Assembly: GCA_902806595.1 (NCBI GenBank)
Contig: CADCXC010000037.1
Location: 1,674,001 to 1,738,000, forward strand
DNA length: 64,000 nucleotides
DNA from: Pyrenopolyporus hunteri
Taxonomy: Eukaryota; Ascomycota; Sordariomycetes; Xylariales; Hypoxylaceae
Direction: 5' to 3'
Shown here: piece after piece, positions 11,499 to 21,469 of the stretch
Position numbering within the stretch: position 1 is the stretch's first letter
How the letters are laid out: the number at the start of each line of letters is the position of its first letter
Program-made: the position numbers and the translations under genes
The notes under the pieces: model-generated
What the model saw: the letters and a program-made list of their open reading frames with translations, nothing else
Told to the model about the DNA's origin: nothing
Database searches by the model: none

Positions 11499-12536
11499 TC
11501 ATTCCGGCATCGCTTCCACAAAATCACTCTCATCAATGTTTACGTCGTCCTGGCTCCCGGACGCTTGGGTGGGATCCTCCCCTCCCCAGTCGAGAAGTCT
11601 TCCGCACATAATGCGCAAATTCCGTCCCACGCGGACCTCGGCCAGTACGTTCCTTTCAGCGGTTTTAAAGTCCGTGATGTTGAGAACTTGCGGCTTGGGT
11701 ATCCTTAGGCGTAGGCGGAGTTTGTCAACAGCCTGCATAAGCCACAACAGCGTCGGGTCAGTCTTGTCCGGAAGGATGGCGTACCCGGCGCCAAGATGCG
11801 AATTGACCGCCAATACGCTGTTCATCTCGATGACCGGGAGGACGGACTGGTTGACCATATGTTTTGTCTCTATTATTAGGATATCTGGGTGTCGCTGCCA
11901 GTGATTTTGAGACCACTTCGGTGCCCAAAACATGCCCTCCAAGCTGCCGTTCCTCTCCAAAGGGAAACTCCAGATATCCTCCCTCTCTTGGAGGCTGATG
12001 AGGAGCGCCTGCACACCGGTAGCATTCTCCTTGGCCTTCTTCTTCCAGGCCTGGACATGATTGCCGATATCCTCAAGTTTGGCAAGGCATTCAGGGAAGG
12101 CTTTGAGAAGATCCTCATGGATAGTTCTGACCGTCTTCTTCTCGATAGCGCCAGCTTCTATAAAGCGGCGCTGGTCTTCCGTCAACTTCCTGTGCTGAAC
12201 ATGCTCGCTCGGATTGGTTGATGGTGGGTGATTATGTTCCGGGACGCTGACTGCGAAGTAGCAGCCGTCTTCGCGCACGTTGATATGACAAGAAAAAGGG
12301 CAGTTGGTCTTCTTAGTTGTGGTCTTCTTGAGGCCGATAGTTGCCTTGGATTGAAAACTCCCCGATTTATCACATCGAATCAGATATCTGATATACTTGC
12401 CAGTACGTTTCGATTTGGCCTTTGCGTGCATTACAATAGCGTAGCCTTCCTTCGCAGCGTGGGCTTGCACCGCCCTCTCGCAGTCCTCTATGGTAGGGAA
12501 GATGCCCTCTGCGGGAGGGGCGAGAGGCATGGTCAC
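11499..12536 (-). CDS. FAR1-type zinc-binding protein derived from a MULE transposase
   Basis: Single exon, 345 residues. Residues about 14-105 form a FAR1/WRKY-GCM1-type DNA-binding zinc module. Its ligands are C55 (IRCDKSG), C79 (TNCPFSC) and the HxH pair H101/H103 (EHNHPP). The middle is helical and charged. Residues about 220-300 resemble the start of a MULE transposase core: NSVLAVNSHLGAGYAILPDKTDP, then a second-aspartate-like motif LNITDFKTAERN. The usual first-aspartate motif (DxTYKTN-like) is replaced by ETKHMVNQ. The later C-x2-W-H and catalytic Glu parts are missing, since the frame ends after an acidic tail. It therefore cannot be an active transposase: it is either a 3'-truncated transposon relic or a domesticated DNA-binding protein. 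The open frame with no RIP damage favours recent origin or selection. Confidence 0.75.
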   Translation of the reverse strand: MTMPLAPPAEGIFPTIEDCERAVQAHAAKEGYAIVMHAKAKSKRTGKYIRYLIRCDKSGSFQSKATIGLKKTTTKKTNCPFSCHINVREDGCYFAVSVPEHNHPPSTNPSEHVQHRKLTEDQRRFIEAGAIEKKTVRTIHEDLLKAFPECLAKLEDIGNHVQAWKKKAKENATGVQALLISLQEREDIWSFPLERNGSLEGMFWAPKWSQNHWQRHPDILIIETKHMVNQSVLPVIEMNSVLAVNSHLGAGYAILPDKTDPTLLWLMQAVDKLRLRLRIPKPQVLNITDFKTAERNVLAEVRVGRNLRIMCGRLLDWGGEDPTQASGSQDDVNIDESDFVEAMPE

Positions 12537-13702
12537 TAATATAACCTGAAGCTATCATCAGTCAATTCGATGGGATTAGTGTAGTGGGGTGGGGGTGATC
12601 CAGCTGATGAACAGCGAATGATGGGAGCGGAGAGCTGATTACAGGGGCAGCTGTAGAAGTATATTAAGGAAGATCTAATTAGGCAGGATCCAGGAGATTT
12701 TAAATGTTCTCAATGCCCGTTCCCGTTCTCTCGAAAATCGAGCCCCTCTTACCGACGCGGCCCTTCGATATTCCGAGACCATATATCAGGCCTCGTTTAC
12801 ATTCTTTTTATCGGTCTTCCCCACATACTTGTCCACCCCCTTCCCTTCTCCCTACCTACCGTGTAGGCCTCAGCCAGCTCAGCCTATATTAAGCTAAGTA
12901 GGTACCTAGAAAGGAGCCAACGTACAAACAAGCGAATACAAACACACGCAAATCTTGCTCGAGCCTCCCCCGAACTCATAAATCCGACATATTTTTATAT
13001 CTCCTATTTTCCCCTTACCTCCCCCCAACACCCCCTCACCATGCTATCACAGCAAATTAACATATAGACTGATCCTGCTGATACGTAATTCTCCGCTCCC
13101 AGCCCTCGCTTATAACTTACCCTAGGTGCCGGTCCTTTGTTGCGGCCTGGTCCGTTATGCATCCGCTATCACGGACAAGGTTTACGAGACCCTCCTGCTG
13201 AAATTACGTATGTAGGTGTCTAATCATCTATCTCCTACCTTCTTTATATTCTTTACGACTGCCTGGTACGCGTGGTCTATAACTTCCAGAGATATCCCGA
13301 GGGTTATTATATTGTTCGAACGGTAGGCTATTTAGAGACTGAGAAGATCCTGGCATGTGCGCAGCGCTGCAAACAAGACTCTTGCCGAATACCATGCCCC
13401 GCAGTACAAGAAGCCGCTGGCAAAAAAAGAGGCAAAGTAAGGGATTACGACAATGGAGATATGCCCGCCGTAGGCCTGGCATATATATGGAAGTCCAGAG
13501 CTGGCGATGGCTAACTCGCGACAGCGTTTGGAATATCGAGGTGCCAAGTTCTTCAATCAGTGTATAAAGGAAGTACCTATGAAGTGAAGACGCAATGTAT
13601 AACATTATTTTTAGTCTAATCTATAGGTAGGCAATTGTCGAGTTTAAACACGTTCCAGCCGTGAAGGAGTGGTATTATAATCGTCAGTTGAAAGAACCTT
13701 CT
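12537..13702. other. Intergenic, 1.2 kb, with unconvincing open frames
   Basis: Upstream of the FAR1 gene and 3' of the SGNH-like gene. Overlapping frames at 13228-13605 (-) and 13272-13567 (+) occupy the same 350 bp on both strands, with no motif or splice context, so no gene is called. A TAGGTACCTAG tract lies at about 12897-12908. Confidence 0.45.
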
Positions 13703-15348
13703 TTAGTTCCCCGCGACCGCCGAAGGAGCTACGTTACCTCGAGCCTTGGCTCTCAGGAGCGCTCTATCAGAACCCCCGCGCATCGAAGGTAGCGATTGTT
13801 GAGCCTTCTTAACCCACTCAGTGTCCATTCGTACATGGTTCTTAAACAGTTCAGCAGCACGCTTGCCAACCTCGAATACAGCACGCCGACTGACGGTAAA
13901 ATCGGTCCAGAACAGATGCTCATCGGGCGAATCACACACACTCCACGCGCTGTCGTCCCCAGCCCCGCTCTTGGTACCATTATTGATGTCGTTTGAGACA
14001 TTACGCCGCCTGACACAAGGATCCCACTCCTCCGAATATCCGTTAGCCGTAGCCTTCGAACCGAGTCCGTTGTGATCCGTGATACCGGCGTTCCGCAGCT
14101 GGCGTTCAATAACAAGTTCCCGAACGTAACCCGAAATGTCGTACGTGACGGCTTCCCGTCGAGCGGCTTGCATTGAGGGCCTTTTTGTATCCAGGCTCCC
14201 CTTGGTAAGGAGAGGATCAGTGTCTTGAATGCTGGACAAGTTGTTCTCATCCTCCTTCTCTTCTTGTACCGGAAGACGGACCCACTCATCCAACATATCC
14301 TGAAATACCTTATCCCAATGGTTCGTCAAGAATGCAGCATTACGCATTCGTTCGGCTCTATTATGCGGTGATTGAGGCATAGAACGGGAATTCTCGAACC
14401 CTGGCGTCAGCGAGATATCAAACGGTCTCGGTATAAATATACGAAAAGGGGCCCGGGCCCGAGGAACCCTAGCTGTAGTATGCGCAGTGGTGGGATTCGC
14501 ACCAGCGTAACAATCTGAGAAGGCCGCCGAGTCATTCTTATGTGATTCTTCGTAGAGAAGTTCTATGTGTGAGAAGACCTCGTGCGCTTGAGTCTTGATT
14601 ATGTGCGTGGCGAGTTTACGCGGTAATGCCGCCAGGTGCCATATATCCCAAAACCCAACGCTAAAGATCCACAGGGTTTCCCGGGGAGTCCGCTGAGGCC
14701 GGGGGCTGGCTAGGAAATCTTGTATCTGGTGAACCAGGTCCTTATGTGGTAGAACCGGGTAGTTCTCAGCCAGCCACGAGTTGTCGGGCCCGAAAATGGT
14801 GTTGTCTGGTGAAGATGTGCGAGTTACACCAGCTTCAAACAGTGAGTTCGATACGATGGCACCTGTATCATTATCGGCGAGCGGGACAAAAGAGAGATAC
14901 ATGTTGCAACCCAGCTAAGGGGTTAATAATTAGCACAAGTTTGTTGCGGGTAAGTTCATATCGTAACGCCCGGACTTGCCTGTAGACAGAGAATATCAGT
15001 CCATGCTGCATTAGGCCCCCCGAGCCGCCACGATGCCTGACTTGGAGTAGCGATATCTCCTCCTCCGAACACAACTATCCTCAACCCTCCACTCGAATCT
15101 ATTCCTTGGGGTTCATCCAAATTCCATTTTGAACCTTTGGTGTAGCTGAGATTTGTAGTGCGGCCGACAGATTGTGACGACCATAAATAAGCTCCAAAGA
15201 GTAGCAGAGTAATTGCGACGGTGATCTGAGGAATAATTCTCGAGCTTCCACGAAGAGTCTTTACTGTGCTCAGCCTCAAAATGGCTCGCAGCGCTAATAG
15301 TTCGGATAGATTGTCCGTACCGTACGGTCCTCCTGCTGCAGACTTCAT
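13703..15348 (-). CDS. Membrane-anchored SGNH/GDSL-like protein, catalytic motifs altered
   Basis: Exons 15348-14980 and 14914-13703 give 526 residues. The intron (65 bp) has a GC donor: CAG/GCAAGT ... CCTTAG. The joint TDILCLQ/LGCNMYLSFVP restores a family-like sequence, which supports the GC-AG intron. Residues about 39-57 (IPQITVAITLLLFGAYLW) form a single N-terminal membrane anchor, so the body is probably lumenal or extracellular. The SGNH block I position reads RIVVFGGGDIATPS, with no Ser after GD. Block III-like text is FSVGFWDIWHLAALP, where GxND would be expected. The C-terminal block reads FWTDFTVSRRAV, where Asp is kept but the usual His is not evident. It belongs to a fungal SGNH-like group, and hydrolase activity is doubtful from these residues. 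Natural substrates are unknown. Confidence 0.75.
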
Positions 15349-15967
15349 GGTTACGTCTTCAGGGCCGCTCCGCTGCTTCGAATAAGTATGGCGATAAGGA
15401 TATTCCGAGAAGGATGACTGGTGGTGGATTTAAATCAGCCGTCAATTATTTGTTCCAATAACTAGCGGTTAGTTTCTAGGACGTTCCGGGGTGAGGGTTA
15501 CGCGTGAAGTTAGCCCGATCATATAGTTACTTTTACAAGCAAGAAGGCTTGAAATCATAGAGTTGATCTAACAACAATGTGTGGGACACGGAAGATAGAT
15601 ACCTTACCTAGGTAGGTACATTTACCACTGAATGTGGACTGAGAGACAGTTTTGACTTTGGCCATCGAACATCGTGGAGGGAGACACCCCGCTTAGGCGT
15701 CACAGGACTAAGTTTATTGCTACGGCTAGAAAGACGTTTAAGTCGTGCTAGTTAGTGATCTACATGTAAACCAGAAGTAAAGACGTTGAGACTCTCAAAA
15801 TCCAATAGGTACATCCTTACCAGCAGTTCCGTGGTTTGGATCTAACGGCTGCCGCCGTCTAATTTATACCTATATTTGTATTCGGGTATGTAAGAAAATT
15901 CGCTCCCTATCCCGGTCCTCTCCATAACGGCGGAAGCATACATAACTACCTGCGTACCCCTACGACT
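15349..15967. other. Intergenic between SGNH-like gene and MFS gene
   Basis: 5' flank of the SGNH-like gene and 3' flank of the MFS gene. It contains one TACCTTACCTAGGTAGGTAC tract at about 15600-15620 and nothing else recognisable. Confidence 0.5.
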
Positions 15968-17333
15968 TCATATCCTTCCCAGAAGACCCTTAGATGTTGT
16001 AGCCTTTGTTGCAAACGCAATGATACCACCGACAAGGACCGTAACACCACTAAATATAGACAGCCCAGAGAAGCCTCCATATTTACTAAGAAGTACACCG
16101 TTCACTGGGGGACCTATTAGAGCCGCGAAAGAGCTGATGCCTATTCCCATGCCCATGTAGGTACCGATGTCCCGAGGGTCCTTGGGGCACTCCGTAATGG
16201 CCGCAGAGGCTCCCGAAATGATCGTTCCTGAGCTAAATCCGATAGCAATGGAGTATACCACTAGAGCCGCAGTCGTTTCCGCCTTGTTCCAGCAAAGTAT
16301 GATAATACCCGCCATAAACCCTCCAAATGCAAAAATGTTTATTCTGCCAAACCTATCCGCCAGCACTCCCGGAATGACGCGGCCAAACGTCGAGGCTGCG
16401 TTGCTGATCGCAAGGAGATAGGATGCAAGCGTCGGATCGACGCCTCTTGAGACCGCATACGTCGGAATATAGAATAACGGGGTGAACGCGCCGAGGAGCA
16501 TGAAGAATAATGCAGCGGTTAAGAGGACGAGTCTCGGTTCCCTGAACGCCCGCCATATGAAAAAGTTAGTCGTTCTAGGCGGGAGCCGGGACGTGATGGC
16601 AACACAGGCGAAACCTAGGAATGGTATGGTGATGAACCCAATTATGCGTACAGACCAGCCAAAGCCAAGAGTAGAGCCGTTCAGCATCTTAGACAATACG
16701 ATAGGAATGACGATACCGCCGACGGATGATCCAGCTATCACAATACCCAGGGCTGCTGCTCTCTTCTTACTGAAATACTGCGACGTCGCAGCCATAGCGG
16801 GGAATTGAAGCAATCCCATGACGGAGCCCAGCAGGACACCTTGGGCGAGCATGAATTGCCAGTATTCGTTGCACAAGCTTGTCATCATAATGGCGAAGAC
16901 GTATAGAACCGCAGCTGGACGAATTACCTGTTGTCATAAAGAGTCAGCAAACCAGACTGAAGGTGAAAAGGATGAAGGGGACACGAACCCACGCGCCAAA
17001 CCGATCGAATAGTGGCCCTCCAATGCTCCCAGACATGAATTGGAGGAACGCCGGGAGGGACCCTATCCAGGCGACCTTATCAGGCGATTGCCCCTTGAGC
17101 TGATGCGTCAAGTAGTACTCCTCGAAGACCCCAAAGGCGTTAGAGAACCCTAACGCCGCAAAGAAAACACAACTTGCCCCGGCCGTGACAAGCCATGCTC
17201 GAAGTCCTCCATCCGGCGCTTCATCGAGGTCAGAAACGTCGGCTGTTGCACCCTCTTGCTTCAATTCGAGGCTTTTAGTAGAACCCTTCTCTCGACCTTC
17301 TACCTCCGGAGTAGACATTGTGTCGACATTCAT
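15968..17333 (-). CDS. MFS transporter, monocarboxylate (MCT/MCH) type
   Basis: Exons 17333-16989 and 16927-15968 give 434 residues across a 61-bp intron (donor GTTCGT, acceptor ACAACAG); the joint FGAW/VIRPAAVLYVFAIMM keeps phase. The N-terminus is a charged cytosolic tail with the family motif EAPDGGLRAWLVTAGASC. TM1 follows (FFAALGFSNAFGVFEEYY), then SIGGPLFDRFG at the loop 2-3 conserved site. A second half carries VIPGVLADRFGRINIF, so about 12 membrane segments are present. Members move monocarboxylates, riboflavin or related small molecules across the plasma membrane by proton symport; the substrate here cannot be read. It is divergently transcribed from a Zn2Cys6 regulator 480 bp away, with CGG repeats between, suggesting substrate-induced control. 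Confidence 0.9.
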
Positions 17334-17589
17334 GTGGTTATGCGGTAGAAGATACCTGGTTAATAATAGGGGGTTACGGCGGATCGTGAGAGCTAGGTCG
17401 GTTGTTTCTTCCTACGGTAGAAAATAATACATAATAATCGAAAATAAAAGGGATCACAGGACCCATTATATATAATACTATCTGATAAATAAGGGACCAT
17501 AGAATCTCTAGACTCGCGTAGGGACGCAATATAGCATACCTAGGTAGGCTGCCATTCGACTGTTCATGGTAGTTTACTGACTGTAAAAT

Positions 17590-17628
17590 CGGGGTCGGAT
17601 ATCGGGCTCGGGCATCGGACTCGGGAAA
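17590..17628. promoter_or_regulatory. Three 13-bp repeats carrying six CGG triplets
   Basis: In the shared promoter of the MFS gene and the Zn2Cys6 gene, CGG triplets begin at 17590, 17596, 17603, 17609, 17616 and 17622. The spacing alternates 6 and 7 bp. The units read CGGGGTCGGATAT, CGGGCTCGGGCAT and CGGACTCGGGAAA. Zn2Cys6 proteins bind CGG half-sites in defined spacing, so this is a plausible operator for the neighbouring regulator. The spacing and location are seen; binding is inferred. Confidence 0.5.
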
Positions 17629-17813
17629 TTCGTGTCGAACTAATTCATAGTTGATGAGATATCTATGCCTACGCTCATGCATGGATTAATGAACCGACTA
17701 TGCGGCCGAGGACAATCCGAATTCTTCGTTTAGAATAAGGTCAGGTCATTTTCTTTTCAATCATTTTTTGAACCGATTGGAAGACATTCCCGGAGAGATC
17801 GTGAGTGATTGCT

Positions 17814-20281
17814 ATGGCCGAGCCCGAACGCCGGCGCAGACGGCCACCTCTGTAAGCTCGTTCAGAAGCCCCCTTTTAAGACATTTGCTTAGCGCTGACA
17901 CCGGCGGGATGCCCCAACCCGTGCAGTTCGTGTGTTCTCTGCAGGAGACGTAAGATCCGATGCAATCGCGAAAGCCCGTGCAATAATTGCCTGCGATCTA
18001 AAGGTGCAAATTGCATCTATGATGATTCTGTTTCTCGGCCCCGGCGCCCTGCGGTGAAGCCTGGCTTAGCCCCGGGACCCTTGGTGTCTCCCTATAGCTC
18101 AACTTCAACCGACAGCGCTTCCACCGGCATCATAGCAGGGGCGGTTTCGGGTATTACATCCGAACCGTCTCCCCAGACTGTTAGTTCAACAGCTACCCCG
18201 GCGCTTAGTAACCAACAATCTCCCAGAGATATCGAGTTCCTGAAGAGCAGAATTAAGCAGCTCGAGGAGAAGCTATCGAAAGCAAATCAAAGATCTTCCC
18301 AGGCTGCTAGCACTAGTTCGACTTCTAGCATAGAAGCTATATCATCGCATATTGGCGGGACTTTTTACATCCACCACGACAACTCACTAGCTGGCCAACC
18401 TCAATCTATTTCCCGTGGTGTTATGCACAAGAGCCGGCTATTCGGTCAGAGTCATTGGGTCACAAGCCTATCACTAGTAAGCCCTTTCACGTCGCCCATA
18501 ACGTCCTCAGTGCATAACCAGTTTGATAAGACCCAGGTGCGAGACATTCTAGGGCTAATAGAACCCTATGCGAGAGAGACGTCCAAAATCTTCATTCTCA
18601 TGCAAAAAGCTAAGTCCTTGGCGAGAATCATTAAAACGCAACGGGCTCCGCCATGGCCTTTACCACCCGCGACCAATTTACCCTCAAAAGACGTCGCTGA
18701 CGAGCTTGTTGATCGTTATTTTCGGGTAACCGAAACCACGTACCGAATACTGCACATCCCTACTTTTAGAAGAGATTATGAAGCCTACTGGGTATCTCGC
18801 ACTCAACCTAATACGGCGTTCCTTGTTCAACTGAAGCTAGTACTGGCCATCGGAGCTACCACGTATGATGAAAAGTTCTCCCTGAGAGCCGACGCGATGC
18901 GATGGGTCTACGAAGCGCAGACCTGGATCGCCGAGCCAGGATTCAAACACAGACTAAATATTCAATTCCTTCAAAACAATATTCTTCTCTTGCTTGCTCG
19001 GGAGTTCGTCGACGTCTGTCCGGATTTGGTTTGGATTTCAGCTGGCACGCTGGTCAGGTTAGCAGTGTACATGGGGTTGCATAGGGATCCTACACACTTG
19101 CCGAAGATGAGCACGTTCACCGCCGAGATGCGCCGAAGGTTATGGAACACAATTCTCGAATTATCCTTACAGCTGAGCTTGACTTCGGGAGGACCACCAT
19201 TTATCTCTTCCGAAATCTTTAATACCGAACCCCCGGGTAACTTTGATGACGAGCAGCTCACAACCGAAGACCCCTCGCCAAAACCAGAAGGCGAATTTAC
19301 TCAAACATCCATCGCCATAGCCCTTCGAAAGACATTTGCGACGCGCCTCGCTGTCACGAAATTCTTGAACGATTACGGTTCTTCCAACACATACGAAGAG
19401 GCGCTTCGACTCGATGCAGAATTAAGGGCGTCATATAAGGCCGTATTTCAAACTCTCCAGGGGTACAAGTCCAGCGCGGGATCGAGGTCCTTGGATTTCG
19501 AGATGGGTGTGGTGAATCTCTTCCTGAATCGATCCTATTTATCGCTCCATGCTCTGTTTTTCTCGCCCACGACGCAAGAGGCAATCTACGCGTTTTCTAG
19601 GCAAGTCGTGACCGAGACTTCGCTGAAAATTTGGCGCACCGTATTTCCTTCATCCTTCTTCACACCCTCTCAACCATACGGCAATACGGCTTCGTCGGGT
19701 CAGCACGACCTGGCGCGGTTAGTAATCTGCGCTTCCGGATTCTTCCGGATTCTCGTCTTGCAAGCTAGCCTCATCGTAACCTCGGAGCTCACGGCCCAGT
19801 TACAAGAGGACGAAACCATAGGGCCCGCCGGGTTTGTGCGGCAAGACCTGTTATCCGTAATGAGCGAAGCAGAGGCTTGGTGTTTGAAGTGCATCGAAGC
19901 GGGGGAGACGAGCATCAAGGGTCATTTCTTCGCGTCCTTATACTCTGCGTATATCAAAGGGCTCATGCAAGGTCTTGGGAAAGAGGAGCTTTCAAAATAT
20001 ATGATCAGCGAGGGGGAGGAGGCGGAGGAAAAGTCATTACCATTACTTGAACAGATGCTCGCCCAAGGGCAGCCTGAGGGTGTTACTGAGGAGCTGGGGT
20101 TAGCCACGCCGTCTCACCAATTCGAGGACTGGGACCTAACTGTAAGTGAAATATTCTCATGAGGTGCCCTTCGTTACTCACCAATATTTTCTAGATGTCG
20201 GACGCCCTATTCGAGTTTGGCGACACGGAGACAATAAATTGGGGGTTTGATGAATCTCTTCAGGGGCTTCCATTCATTTGA
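17814..20281 (+). CDS. Zn2Cys6 transcription factor with fungal_trans domain
   Basis: Exons 17814-17851, 17927-20141 and 20195-20281 give 779 residues. Intron 1 (75 bp; GTAAGC...GTGCAG, branch GCTGACAC) separates the basic N-terminus MAEPERRRRRPPL from the zinc cluster. Cys residues 15, 18, 25, 31, 34 and 42 give C-x2-C-x6-C-x5-C-x2-C-x7-C, with the basic RRRKIR between. A coiled-coil linker lies at about 113-135 (EFLKSRIKQLEEKLSKA). The middle-homology (fungal_trans) domain starts near 270 (LVDRYFRVTETTYRILHIPTF). Intron 3' (53 bp) removes an in-frame stop and adds the acidic end MSDALFEFGDTETINWGF, a likely activation tail. It sits head-to-head with the MFS transporter and probably regulates it; the inducer is unknown. 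Confidence 0.9.
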
Positions 20282-21469
20282 GGACGAGATCCCACTGCTT
20301 AATAAATACGTGCGATAATTCGATATTCTGACGCGGAAAGTGAGTACGACAGCTTATATTTCTACGACCTAAGCCACGATGATTTTGACCATCGCCGGCA
20401 CACAACGACGGCGGTGTGCGGACGTGTGAAGGAACCCGATGAGGCTATCGTAGTTCCATGTGAAGGCTCTAAGGCTGAATGGGCATCGCTTCGTATGCTC
20501 CCGGCAGTCACTCGCCGGCCGAGTACTGCCCCTCTAGCTACGCTCGTACGCTTTCCCCACGATATTTACCTACCTATTTAGGTCCCTGAGTTTTCGAGGA
20601 AGTAAGCTCCGTAGCGTCTAGAGTTCCCTGCCCCCCCAAGGGTATCGTGGCCTGGAAGTTTTCCGCGCCGAAGATACAATACGAAGAGAATGGGGGACCT
20701 AAAAATATGTGATAATCAACTCTCGGATAATATGAGATCCTCGACTTCTTACTTATTTCATACCGCTTCATATTCCAAGGACGGCATCTGCAATTCTATG
20801 TTACCTATCCTTAGATACTGCGGAGTGTGGTCGAGCTGGCGCCATCGCGTCCCTCCTATGCTTGGGTGCAGCAAACAACTCGATGAAGACTTAACCGCGT
20901 AGAAACTCTTAGAATTATATAAGTCATCGGATATCGTCAAGCTACGTATTCTTCTAGTCGGAAGTCGGATGTGAATGGATTATTTACGACGATTATCAAA
21001 AATCACTGGGTAGAAAGACAAGGATACGGAAATTAGGCGAACATTCACAATTGGTAGGCTCGTTGGCCTTACCCTCAATTCATCACGATCTAATTCTCAG
21101 TAGTATGCGACGGTGATGGTAAGTAGCAACTTGCTAAACGAGCCTTTCAGCATATGGATTTTGTTCCACCGCAATTGAATGTGCCTTCTTAGATGCTGAC
21201 CTAGCCGGTGTAGCAAATTTGGCTCGAATCCTGCTATAGGATTCCTCGACTAGCCCCGGCTTTGGAGGGATTATAATCTTACAGTGTAAGTTTCTGTTAA
21301 GAACTTTTTACAAATGGGTGCATCCCCTTCTCTCAACAATGACTTCAAGTCCCTGAGCCACCTATGCAAATCAAGCTACCGAAAGGTATTGCCAGACGAG
21401 AGTCGCATTCGTATGTAAATGCTCTGCGGTTTAAGGCATGCCCTGAGTGGCGAAAGAGTAACTATTCCT
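20282..21469. other. Convergent intergenic region, 1.2 kb
   Basis: 3' flanks of the Zn2Cys6 gene (+) and the bromodomain gene (-). Short frames at 20574-20940 and 21364-21591 are not protein-like. A CCTACCTATTTAGGT tract lies near 20570. No RNA gene is recognised. Confidence 0.5.

Noticed and set aside
13228..13605. 125-codon minus frame and overlapping plus frames
   Set aside because: Open on both strands over the same DNA, no family resemblance, no splice context.
21200..21260. Possible tRNA B-box-like GGCTCGAATCCTG
   Set aside because: No matching A-box or cloverleaf could be formed around it.
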